38,655 nt of DNA from Fusobacterium mortiferum ATCC 9817 (lineage in GTDB: Bacteria > Fusobacteriota > Fusobacteriia > Fusobacteriales > Fusobacteriaceae), in contig NZ_GL987991.1 of the NCBI RefSeq assembly GCF_000158195.2, forward strand, positions 199,547-238,201, in the 5' to 3' direction. Below are positions 16,867-23,114 of this stretch, piece after piece; position 1 is the stretch's first letter, and each line of letters opens with the position of its first letter. The translations under genes were made by a program, and so were the position numbers. The notes under the pieces were generated by a model that worked only from the letters and a program-made list of their open reading frames with translations, was not told where the DNA came from and did not search any database.

Positions 16867-16909
16867 GTCGTTCTGTTATAATTCTATCACAAGACAGAAC
16901 GACAGTCAA
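16867..16909 (-). promoter_or_regulatory. Promoter and inverted-repeat operator of mini-repressor 1
   Basis: On the minus strand TTGACT (16904-16909), 17 bases, TAGAAT (16881-16886). A perfect inverted repeat GTCGTTCTGT / ACAGAACGAC (16867-16876 and 16894-16903) flanks the -10 box, one arm in the spacer and one just downstream. Confidence 0.8.
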
Positions 16910-16956
16910 GATATTTTTATTATACTCCACTAGCTCCATAAATCTGTTTTTAGGTA

Positions 16957-16988
16957 AATAAAAACCTCAGAGTTATTTTTCTGAGGTT
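16957..16988 (-). terminator. Terminator of the DinJ/YafQ operon
   Basis: AACCTCAG pairs with CTGAGGTT across ten bases on the minus strand, followed by TTTTTATTT. Confidence 0.8.
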
Positions 16989-17000
16989 TAATTGCATTAT

Positions 17001-17273
17001 TTAAAATAAATCACTATGAGTTCCTGTTCTTGATAAAGTTAGGATTAATTTATTTTTTTCAATTTTATATATTAATAACCAATCAGGACGAATATGGCAC
17101 TCCATGTATCCTATATAATTTCCAATTAATTGATGATTTCTATACTTAGCTGGTAACACTTCTTCATTTGCTAATTTTTCAACGACTTCTTGAAGAAGCT
17201 TGAGATTATATCCCCTTTTTTTTAAAAGTTTATAATCTTTATCAAAAGCACTAGTAGTTATGATTTCTAACAT
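17001..17273 (-). CDS. yafQ: YafQ-family mRNA interferase toxin
   Basis: 90 residues, RelE/ParE fold. Motifs typical of YafQ: LPAKYRNHQLIGNYIGYMEC, HIRPDWLLIYK and the terminal LTLSRTGTHSDLF; the conserved histidines (HQL, ECHIRPDW, GTHSDLF) and aspartate are those used for ribosome-dependent mRNA cleavage in the family. It follows the antitoxin gene by five bases on one transcript and has its own terminator. All key residues seem present, so it is probably active. Confidence 0.9.
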   Translation of the reverse strand: MLEIITTSAFDKDYKLLKKRGYNLKLLQEVVEKLANEEVLPAKYRNHQLIGNYIGYMECHIRPDWLLIYKIEKNKLILTLSRTGTHSDLF

Positions 17274-17278
17274 TAACT

Positions 17279-17560
17279 TTAATCCTCCTTATCAAGAGCA
17301 TCAAAAAGTTCTTTGGTATTTTTATAAGTAGGACGTTTTACTTTTCCATTGATAATATCTTCTGTTTCTTGAATAGCTTTTATAGTTTCAACATTATAGT
17401 TTTCTATTCTTGCCTCAAATGGTAATCCACCTGTTCTAAGCATAGATTTGACAAACATATTAAAAGCTGTTGACATATTTAAACCTAACTCATTACATAA
17501 CTCATTAAAGGCTTTTTTATCTTCATCATCTAATCTTACATTGATAACTGATACTCCCAT
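17279..17560 (-). CDS. dinJ: DinJ/RelB-family antitoxin
   Basis: 93 residues from ATG 17560, seven bases after GGAGG; the frame opens two codons earlier at a TTG. The N-terminal ribbon-helix-helix (VINVRLDDEDKKAFNELCNE, LGLNMSTAFNMFVK) binds DNA as a dimer; the C-terminal tail (about 55-93) would wrap the YafQ toxin. Typical type II pair: antitoxin first, toxin second, autoregulated. Confidence 0.9.
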   Translation of the reverse strand: MGVSVINVRLDDEDKKAFNELCNELGLNMSTAFNMFVKSMLRTGGLPFEARIENYNVETIKAIQETEDIINGKVKRPTYKNTKELFDALDKED

Positions 17561-17592
17561 TTTCAAACCTCCTTAATATCTTTTATATATTA

Positions 17593-17621
17593 ATTATACA
17601 TATAATAGATAATAAAGTCAA
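17593..17621 (-). promoter_or_regulatory. Promoter and palindrome of the DinJ/YafQ operon
   Basis: TTGACT (17616-17621), 17 bases, TATAAT (17593-17598) on the minus strand. The -10 box is one arm of the palindrome ATTATA-CA-TATAAT (17593-17606), a plausible DinJ operator. Confidence 0.75.
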
Positions 17622-17671
17622 GGTTATTATTTTCCTCAGTATTATTTACTTGCCAATGTCCAATAATTATC

Positions 17672-17929
17672 CTATACTAATCTAGCTTGTATCTGTGTAA
17701 TATGTAGATACTTGCTACCAACTCTCTTTTTAATCTCAAGCCTATTTCCCCATTTTTCTATTAAACTTGGAATCATAGCTCTAAATCTTCCTCTAGTATG
17801 GAAGTTTTCTCTCATTACTATATATACACAAAGCTCTCCTTCATACTCTCCAAGTTCTCTTACTTCTGCTATATATTGAGGTTTAAGTTCATGGTCATAT
17901 TTAAAACTAGTCTTTTTAATATCAACATA
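17672..17929 (-). pseudogene. Unknown prophage protein with disrupted or atypical start
   Basis: An 85-codon open frame with coding character (EVRELGEYEGELCVYIVMRE, FHTRGRFRAMIPSL, LHITQIQARLV) follows recT in the leftward operon. A good ribosome site (GGAGG) and an ATG (17926-17928) stand at the right place but in another frame; that ATG frame ends after 19 codons. One extra T after the ATG would give MFDIKKTSFKYDHELKPQYI. Either a one-base deletion, an assembly error or an unusual start codon (GTT/ATT). Function unknown; beta-rich, no membrane helix. Confidence 0.5.
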
Positions 17930-17964
17930 TTAATCCTCCTATAAGGAAGAGGGAGAACTCCCTT

Positions 17965-18966
17965 TTATTCCTCCATCTTTCTATCTATCTCTTTATCTAT
18001 CCATTCTTGAATAGTTGCTACATCTGTTTTTGTCATATTATCAAAATCTATCTTTAATTCTTTTTTTACTTCTTTTTTCAAATCTATCTTGAGTATATCT
18101 GAATTTCTAAGAAGTTCTAGTCTATCTTCATCAGTTGCTGGAATATCAGTTATAACTTCAATATCCTCTCCTGTGTTATCTGCAAATTGTCCTATTATAG
18201 TTCCATCATCTTCTACTTCTTTAACTACTAGTCCATCTGTTTGAAGAGCTTTTTGAACTTCAACAGATAAAGCTCCAAATTTACTAAGATTTAATTTCAA
18301 TACTGTTTTCAATGCCATAGCATCAAAATTTTTACTCCAGTTAGACATTGTATATCCTTTTCTTAAATCATATTGATATGACTGACTATACTTTTCAGCA
18401 TGATTTTTTACCTGGCCAACTGTCATAAAAAGAGTGTTTCTAAAACCATTGTTGAACTCTATATAAGAAGCATACCCAACTGTCTTAGCTTCTAATCTTT
18501 TATCTAAGTCTTCTATAAATTTAAGATTTAATTCTCCAGTAAGAATGTTATATCCTTGGATTTCTCCTTCTTTTATTTCTATTGCATTGATATATTTATA
18601 CTCTCCACTTCTAAGGGCTAACTGTATATACCCTTTATATCCCATTTGAAATTGTGCAAGTGTTCCTTTGTTTTTATCATTGTATGGTACTATATATGCA
18701 AATCCTAAATTTTTCTCTATTGGAAGATTTAGAACTGCCGAAGCAATAGCAGCATTTATAATACTTTGAGGGTCTGCCTGTTGTAGTTGAGGTGTACCCT
18801 CAACTACTTGTATTATTGCCATCATAAAGTGGCCAGCTCTTTCTCCTAATAAAGATTTAAGTTGTTTTTTTATAGCTTGAGTTGCCAACATACTTTTTAA
18901 AGCTGGAACTCCTACATTACTTTGAATATCATCTTTTGGTACTAAATCATTTTTCACTTTTGCCAT
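17965..18966 (-). CDS. recT: RecT-family single-strand annealing protein
   Basis: 333 residues. Motifs of the RecT/Redbeta family: ALKSMLATQAIKKQLKSLLG, DPQSIINAAIASAVLNLPIE, FQMGYKGYIQLALRSGEYK and the acidic C-terminus (about 265-333). It anneals complementary strands during phage replication and recombination, working with the YqaJ-type exonuclease encoded three genes upstream on the same transcript. Starts with ATG overlapping the previous gene's stop. Confidence 0.93.
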   Translation of the reverse strand: MAKVKNDLVPKDDIQSNVGVPALKSMLATQAIKKQLKSLLGERAGHFMMAIIQVVEGTPQLQQADPQSIINAAIASAVLNLPIEKNLGFAYIVPYNDKNKGTLAQFQMGYKGYIQLALRSGEYKYINAIEIKEGEIQGYNILTGELNLKFIEDLDKRLEAKTVGYASYIEFNNGFRNTLFMTVGQVKNHAEKYSQSYQYDLRKGYTMSNWSKNFDAMALKTVLKLNLSKFGALSVEVQKALQTDGLVVKEVEDDGTIIGQFADNTGEDIEVITDIPATDEDRLELLRNSDILKIDLKKEVKKELKIDFDNMTKTDVATIQEWIDKEIDRKMEE

Positions 18967-19403
18967 TAATTTTCAACTCCTTTTTCTTTTAATATACCTT
19001 TTTCTTTTAACAATTCTGCTATTTCCAATAAATTCCTACTTACAAAATATTTTCTTTGAACTTTTGAAAAATCAATAGTACATCTTCCACTATCATTTAT
19101 TCCTTTAAAACAAGCTATCATTGAGCTTATACTCATTAATTTTGGTTTATTATACAGTATCTTCCACAACTGTTTTTCAAAAGCAAATTTTTCAGAAAAT
19201 CTACACTTTAGAAGTTCAATTTTATCCTTTCTTGTTAGTTTAAAAGCGCTGTGAATATTTCTTTTTATTACATAACCATCATTTATTACATAACCATCAT
19301 CAAAAGTTAAATTAAATTTTCGTTTAGTTAAAGCTATCTTTTGCCCTTTTTTTCTAAACAAATATATTTCTCTTGGTGTCTTTCTACTGTTATATGCTCT
19401 CAT
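18966..19403 (-). CDS. Basic prophage protein with internal 6-residue duplication
   Basis: 145 residues, very basic (KTPREIYLFRKKGQKIALTK). Contains a tandem duplication DGYVIN/DGYVIK at about residues 36-48, caused by an 18-bp DNA repeat. C-terminal half helical with LLEIAELLKEKGILKEKG. Located between the exonuclease and recT, so a role in replication or recombination is possible, but no family is recognised. Start overlaps upstream stop (TAATG). Confidence 0.65.
   Translation of the reverse strand: MRAYNSRKTPREIYLFRKKGQKIALTKRKFNLTFDDGYVINDGYVIKRNIHSAFKLTRKDKIELLKCRFSEKFAFEKQLWKILYNKPKLMSISSMIACFKGINDSGRCTIDFSKVQRKYFVSRNLLEIAELLKEKGILKEKGVEN
19267..19300. repeat. 18-bp in-frame tandem repeat
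   Basis: ATTACATAACCATCATTT at 19267-19284 is followed directly by a second copy matching for 16 bases (19285-19300). It adds six residues to the 145-aa protein. Confidence 0.85.
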
Positions 19404-19642
19404 TAAATCACCTCAAAATGATATATGGTATTTTCAGTTGCTATTGAGATAAGTTCTTCAACTATTTCAACACTTTTTATTTTAGAAGTTGATAGAGTTT
19501 CATTTGAATTTACTTTTTCAAATATTCCTCTTTCTCCTATTACAGCTCTAGTTATTTTAAAAACTTTTCCAACTTGCATTCTAGCTGGTGTTACGTAATT
19601 TGATTTCAATTCTATAACTTGTTCCAATTTTGCTGTTGTCAT
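19403..19642 (-). CDS. Small prophage protein (79 aa)
   Basis: Mostly beta-strand prediction: VIELKSNYVTPARMQVGKVF, KITRAVIGERGIFEKV, IATENTIYHFEVI. AGAGGTGG precedes the ATG, which overlaps the exonuclease stop codon by one base. Unknown function, within the recombination operon. Confidence 0.65.
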   Translation of the reverse strand: MTTAKLEQVIELKSNYVTPARMQVGKVFKITRAVIGERGIFEKVNSNETLSTSKIKSVEIVEELISIATENTIYHFEVI

Positions 19643-20739
19643 TATGCCACCTCTTTAATTATTTTATTTTCAGGAAGTTCTTTTAGATTAAATCTCTTAG
19701 CACCTCTTGAATCTACTTTCCAAGTCGCTAAGTATCTTCCATTAATTAATAAGCTTTCTGTTTCTAGTTCTATCATTTTCTTTTGAATTTTCGCTTTTGT
19801 TAAATCTAAGTCAGTATCTATATCTTTAATTTCTTTAGATATTAGCTTTTTAGTATCATTCATTGAGAAATAAGCTTCCATTTCTTTATCTTCTATTTTT
19901 ATTAATGGGATTTTTTCATACTTATTCTCAAATCCTTGAAACTCTTGCTTTAGGAACTCACATTCAGCTGGACAACCATTTAGTTCAGGTTCTATATTTT
20001 CATCAAGACACTTTTGAAATCTCTTAGTAAGTTCATAAGCTAAAGATATTAATTTATCATTTCTTTCTATCTCATAAACTCGAGTAAATCTATTATCTAC
20101 AAATCCTACTAGGAATCCTTTATTTTTTCCTAATACTGCAAGTTGTTGCTGGACTTGAGCAAAATATTTATTAGGAACTTCCTCTCTTTCCCATTCATAT
20201 GAAGTGAAACTATTACCTGTCTTTAGTTCCACTGGGAACCATTCTCCATCAATCTTTACCCAACTATCAGGAGTACAACTCCATAATGGATATATTGGAT
20301 TTCCTACTACTTGATTTCCTTTTCTAGTTGCTTCAACCTTTAGACCAAACTCTTTTTCAAAGAGTACTGGAAGATGAGCAATTATAAAATCCTCTGCATA
20401 GTGTCCAAACTCCATAGCTATTTGAGAGTTAAAGGATATATCACGACTGTATATTCCTTTTCTCTCTGCCCACATCAAATATGGAGAAGTATATCTATCT
20501 GGTTGGTCTATTAGCTTTTGTCTAAAAGCATTATCTACAACTAAGATTGATGTGTCTGTTGCCCCTATTCTTCTATGATTTAACCATTCTCCATCGCCAC
20601 TACATTCTCCAGCAAATAATACTTCACTAGTATGTAATGTATTCTCTTCTATAAATTTTTCTAATTCTGCTTTTCTCATTTTGCTATATCCACTAAGTCC
20701 CATTGACTTAGCTTTTTCTTTTAACTCTTTTACAGTCAT
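19642..20739 (-). CDS. YqaJ-type viral recombinase exonuclease with SAP/HeH-like N-terminus
   Basis: 365 residues from ATG 20739 (GAGGTGG upstream; the frame opens three codons earlier at GTG). Residues 1-35 (VKELKEKAKSMGLSGYSKMR, KAELEKFIEENT) look like a SAP/HeH DNA-binding helix pair. The nuclease (about 50-270) has the lambda-exonuclease-type residues GATDTS, MEFGHYAEDF, WSCTPDSW, PVELKTG and YFAQVQQQLAVLG. It would resect double-strand ends 5'-3' and load RecT. The C-terminal third is helical. Confidence 0.88.
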   Translation of the reverse strand: MTVKELKEKAKSMGLSGYSKMRKAELEKFIEENTLHTSEVLFAGECSGDGEWLNHRRIGATDTSILVVDNAFRQKLIDQPDRYTSPYLMWAERKGIYSRDISFNSQIAMEFGHYAEDFIIAHLPVLFEKEFGLKVEATRKGNQVVGNPIYPLWSCTPDSWVKIDGEWFPVELKTGNSFTSYEWEREEVPNKYFAQVQQQLAVLGKNKGFLVGFVDNRFTRVYEIERNDKLISLAYELTKRFQKCLDENIEPELNGCPAECEFLKQEFQGFENKYEKIPLIKIEDKEMEAYFSMNDTKKLISKEIKDIDTDLDLTKAKIQKKMIELETESLLINGRYLATWKVDSRGAKRFNLKELPENKIIKEVA

Positions 20740-20766
20740 CAAGACCACCTCTTTTTAAGTTTTAGA

Positions 20767-20792
20767 AGCAACTTCCAAAGTTTTTGGAAGCT
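20767..20792. other. Hairpin in the leader before the exonuclease gene
   Basis: CTTCCAAA (20772-20779) pairs with TTTGGAAG (20783-20790), extended by AGC/CT at the base. No T run on either side, so it is not a typical terminator; it may be an RNA processing or stability element. Confidence 0.5.
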
Positions 20793-20808
20793 ACCCTTAA
20801 AACTCAAA

Positions 20809-20880
20809 TTACTTATCCATCATTACTCCAATAAGCCACATAAAAGCACTTATTAGAATTATTTCAATTATTCCTATCAT
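20809..20880 (-). CDS. Tiny membrane peptide (23 aa)
   Basis: MIGIIEIILISAFMWLIGVM plus MDK: one hydrophobic helix. AAGGGGTAAAG precedes the ATG, nine bases after the upstream stop. One of several tiny membrane peptides in this prophage; function unknown. Confidence 0.5.
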   Translation of the reverse strand: MIGIIEIILISAFMWLIGVMMDK

Positions 20881-20889
20881 CTTTACCCC

Positions 20890-21153
20890 TTAACAAGCTA
20901 TTTGTTCCCATTTTTTTGCTATTTCATTCTCTTCTTTATATTCTTTACTATGACTTTTTTTCTCTTCTTCAATCCATCTTGTAATAGTTCTTATTGCTTT
21001 GTCTAAAACCTCTTCCCAAGTATTAGCTTGGTATCTATCTCCCATTACATATACTGTTGGTTTTCCCTCTTCAACTGTTAAATTAATATCTTCATCAGAA
21101 TTTTCATTGTATTTTCTTGATAAAAATATTAAGTTTGTTATTTTAGATTCCAT
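20890..21153 (-). CDS. Small acidic prophage protein (87 aa)
   Basis: N-terminal strands (SKITNLIFLSRKYNENSDED, INLTVEEGKPTVYVMGDRY) followed by a helix (EEVLDKAIRTITRWIEEEKK). The ATG lies inside the preceding 40-aa gene (16-base overlap). No family recognised. Confidence 0.65.
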   Translation of the reverse strand: MESKITNLIFLSRKYNENSDEDINLTVEEGKPTVYVMGDRYQANTWEEVLDKAIRTITRWIEEEKKSHSKEYKEENEIAKKWEQIAC

Positions 21154-21260
21154 TCTTCTTCCTCCTCATCTTCCTTATAACTTAAAGCAGTCTTGAATGT
21201 ATCAAACTCTTTTATAAATATTCCTATTATTCCAGCAAATATTAATAAATTAACTATCAT
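21138..21260 (-). CDS. Tiny membrane peptide with acidic tail (40 aa)
   Basis: One membrane helix (MIVNLLIFAGIIGIFI) followed by a cytoplasmic-type tail with five glutamates in a row. GGGAGGG precedes the ATG, and the start overlaps the previous stop as ATGA. Unknown; coupled translation within the leftward early operon. Confidence 0.6.
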   Translation of the reverse strand: MIVNLLIFAGIIGIFIKEFDTFKTALSYKEDEEEEEWNLK

Positions 21261-21394
21261 TTTCCCTCCCTAATATTTTCATTGATTTTCTTTTCTACTT
21301 CTTCCAACTCTTCTGTATCAACTTCAATCTTTGGTACTTCTACTTTGATTTCAGTAATCTCTACAATTATCTTTGGAATTTTTATCTTTTCCAT
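21257..21394 (-). CDS. 45-aa repetitive PKIEVE peptide, first gene of the leftward operon
   Basis: MEKIKIPKIIVEITEIKVEV followed by PKIEVDTEELEEVEKKI: the same (V/I)PKI-x-VE repeat as the 36-aa peptide at 15769-15879, here with a charged C-terminal helix. GGGAGGAATA precedes the ATG. It is the first reading frame after the leftward repressor-controlled promoter and its ribosome site is next to antisense RNA 3, so its expression is probably tightly set. Function unknown. Confidence 0.6.
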   Translation of the reverse strand: MEKIKIPKIIVEITEIKVEVPKIEVDTEELEEVEKKINENIREGK

Positions 21395-21404
21395 TATTCC
21401 TCCC

Positions 21405-21434
21405 TTGACAGTTCAAGGGGAAACTTGATATAAT
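21405..21434 (+). promoter_or_regulatory. Promoter of antisense RNA 3
   Basis: Consensus TTGACA (21405-21410), 18 bases, consensus TATAAT (21429-21434). It reads rightward, against the leftward early transcript. Confidence 0.75.
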
Positions 21435-21440
21435 TTTTAT

Positions 21441-21509
21441 ATGTGGATGTCAAGTTCCCACCAAGAACTTTTCATCTTGAGAGTAGTGTTGCAGCACTAC
21501 TCTTTTTTT
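21441..21509 (+). ncRNA. Antisense RNA 3 (about 69 nt) over the leftward leader
   Basis: Start inferred about seven bases after the -10 box; ends at the strong terminator GAGTAGTG...CACTACTC with seven T (21481-21509). No ORF inside. It is complementary to the 5' leader of the transcript from the leftward promoter at 21587-21617. In the leader sense, CCCTTGA-ACTG-TCAAGGG forms a hairpin that takes in the GGGAGG ribosome site, competing with a longer hairpin GGGAACTTGACAT / ATATCAAGTTTCCC. Expression not demonstrated. Confidence 0.6.
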
Positions 21510-21518
21510 ATTTTTCTT

Positions 21519-21535
21519 ACTCTGTTTTACAGAGT
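21519..21535. promoter_or_regulatory. Repressor operator, copy 1
   Basis: ACTCTGTTTTACAGAGT: perfect 6-bp arms with a five-base centre. Downstream of the leftward promoter start. Confidence 0.75.
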
Positions 21536-21586
21536 GAATTATTTAAAAATATAAAGATATCGCTTTTTTATGATATCTCTTAAAAT

Positions 21587-21617
21587 TATTATACTCTGTT
21601 TTTCAGAGAAAGTCAAT
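21587..21617 (-). promoter_or_regulatory. Leftward early promoter with operator in its spacer
   Basis: Minus strand TTGACT (21612-21617), 17-base spacer, TATAAT (21587-21592). Operator copy 2, ACTCTGTTTTTCAGAGA (21593-21609), fills the spacer, so repressor binding would block polymerase. It drives the operon from the 45-aa peptide through the exonuclease and recT. Confidence 0.8.
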
Positions 21618-21657
21618 AAATTTATTAAAAATTATCGTATTTTTATATAAAATAGAG

Positions 21658-21680
21658 TATAATACTCTTATAAACAGAGT
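21658..21680 (+). promoter_or_regulatory. Repressor-gene promoter -10 box and operator copy 3
   Basis: TATAAT at 21658-21663 followed at once by ACTCTTATAAACAGAGT (21664-21680), an imperfect copy of the operator. No clear -35 box. Suggests autoregulation of the XRE repressor. Confidence 0.6.
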
Positions 21681-21696
21681 GAAAGGAGCAATTAAA

Positions 21697-22137
21697 ATGG
21701 AAAATTTTGCTTTATTAATAAAAAAATTCAGAGAGGATAGAGGACTTTCACAAAAACAATTAGCAGAAAAAGCTGGAATAGGTTCTGGAACTATTGGAGA
21801 TATTGAAAGAGGAGATAGAAAAGGAAAAATTTCTACATTAGATAAAATTTCTAAAGCTCTGAATTTAACTAAAGAAGAAAGAGATAGATTAGATAATGCT
21901 TTTATGGGAAGAAATATTACTTCTTCTTCAATTGACCCTAGAGTTGAAATCTTAAATAAAAAAGAAAAAAATCAATATGAAAAAACTATGAATGAAGCAG
22001 CTCTGTTTTTTAATGATGAAAACATTTCAGAAGAAGATAAACAAAAATTATTATTAGCTATGAATGAAATGTTTTTTATGAGTAAACAAATAAATAAAGA
22101 GAAATATGCCAAAAAGTCTGACAAAGATAAAAAGTAG
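21697..22137 (+). CDS. XRE-family phage repressor (CI-like)
   Basis: 146 residues from ATG 21697 (AAAGGAG upstream; an in-frame GTG six codons earlier is less likely). Helix-turn-helix at about 6-58: LIKKFREDRGLSQKQLAEKA, then GIGSGTIGDIERGDRKGK. The C-terminal half is helical and has no LexA-type Ser/Lys protease, so induction probably depends on the ImmA-type protease encoded next, as for ImmR of ICEBs1. Operators ACTCTG-N5-CAGAGT on both sides of the intergenic region are its likely sites. Confidence 0.85.
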   Translation: MENFALLIKKFREDRGLSQKQLAEKAGIGSGTIGDIERGDRKGKISTLDKISKALNLTKEERDRLDNAFMGRNITSSSIDPRVEILNKKEKNQYEKTMNEAALFFNDENISEEDKQKLLLAMNEMFFMSKQINKEKYAKKSDKDKK

Positions 22138-22139
22138 TG

Positions 22140-22571
22140 ATGAGTATGGACATAAGAAGAAGGGTTGTAAATTTAGAAAAAAAATATGGGACTAGAAATC
22201 CGTATAAGTTATGCAAAATAATGAAAATAAATATTTTGTATATGGATTTAGGGAATATAAAGGGGATTTATAAAAAAGTAATTACTAATAAATTTATAGT
22301 AATTAATGAAAATTTAGATAAGTTTTGTCAAAAAGTTGTATTATCTCATGAACTTGGACATGCTATATTACATCATTCTAAAGAGATACAAGCATTAAAA
22401 GATTATGACTTATTTCCACAATTTAGTAACCAGATAGAAGTAGAAGCTAATACATTTGCTGCTGAATTATTGATAGATGATGATTTTGACAATGATGAGT
22501 ACATAGAAAATCCTAGTATTGATATTAGAATATTAGAGCAATTAAAAGAATTAAAATATAGAAAAAAATAA
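22140..22571 (+). CDS. ImmA/IrrE-family metallopeptidase
   Basis: 143 residues from ATG 22140 (GTG at 22137 and ATG at 22146 are alternatives; no strong ribosome site, so coupling to the repressor gene is likely). Zinc motif HELGHAILHH (H70, E71, H74) and a downstream EVEANTFAAELL helix giving the third ligand. ImmA-type enzymes cleave the XRE repressor encoded beside them to trigger induction. One base to three bases from the repressor stop. Confidence 0.85.
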   Translation: MSMDIRRRVVNLEKKYGTRNPYKLCKIMKINILYMDLGNIKGIYKKVITNKFIVINENLDKFCQKVVLSHELGHAILHHSKEIQALKDYDLFPQFSNQIEVEANTFAAELLIDDDFDNDEYIENPSIDIRILEQLKELKYRKK

Positions 22572-22592
22572 ATTAATAAATTGGGGGATTTA

Positions 22593-22955
22593 ATGAATAA
22601 AAAAATTTTGATATTTTTTATATTTAGTACATTTTTATTTTCACATCCTGGAAGGTTAGATTCTAATGGTGGGCATTGGAATAGAAAAACAGGAACTTAT
22701 CATTATCATAGAGTTAGACCTATTAGTTATTCTACTTCAACTACTATTTCAACATCAACAAAACCTAAAAAAACTATTGTAAAAAAGAAACAAGTATTAA
22801 TGAAAGAAGATGAAATTTATACTCGCTTACTTTGGCTTGGATTTTCAGGAGAAAATGCAATAAAAAATTTTCAAAAAGCAAATAATTTAACTCCAGATGG
22901 AATAGCTGGTCCTAAAACTATAAAATTACTTAAAGATTTAACAAAATATTATTAA
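22593..22955 (+). CDS. Secreted YHYH-motif protein with peptidoglycan-binding domain
   Basis: 120 residues from ATG 22593 (GGGGGA upstream). Signal peptide (1-18, KKILIFFIFSTFLFS), then SHPGRLDSNGGHWNRKTGTY and HYH: the histidine-rich YHYH domain seen in secreted bacterial proteins. A Ser/Thr-rich linker (50-65) leads to a PG_binding_1-type repeat (about 78-118) with IKNFQKANNLTPDGIAGPKT. It is expressed next to the repressor, so it may alter the envelope of the lysogen. Exact role unknown. Confidence 0.72.
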   Translation: MNKKILIFFIFSTFLFSHPGRLDSNGGHWNRKTGTYHYHRVRPISYSTSTTISTSTKPKKTIVKKKQVLMKEDEIYTRLLWLGFSGENAIKNFQKANNLTPDGIAGPKTIKLLKDLTKYY

Positions 22956-22989
22956 CTTATAACTAATAATAAAAAACAATAAATTTTAT

Positions 22990-23037
22990 ACTACACCAAA
23001 AATCTTAGATACCTAAGATGGATGATGTAGTTTTTTT
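22990..23037 (+). terminator. Terminator after the repressor-side operon
   Basis: ACTACA pairs with TGTAGT around an inner stem ATCTTAG/CTAAGAT, followed by seven T. Confidence 0.8.
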
Positions 23038-23061
23038 ATTTGTAAAAAATTAATAATATAG

Positions 23062-23090
23062 TTGACTTACTCTGATAATCAGAGTATAAT
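23062..23090 (+). promoter_or_regulatory. Repressor-controlled promoter of the small Cro-like gene
   Basis: TTGACT (23062-23067), 17 bases, TATAAT (23085-23090). The spacer holds operator copy 4, ACTCTGATAATCAGAGT (23069-23085), the same layout as the leftward promoter. Confidence 0.8.
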
Positions 23091-23114
23091 ATAAAAAAGT
23101 TTTGGAGGTTAAAA

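Noticed and set aside
20767-20792. Hairpin considered as a terminator of the leftward operon
   Set aside because: No T run on either strand, and downstream genes (exonuclease, recT) lack another promoter.
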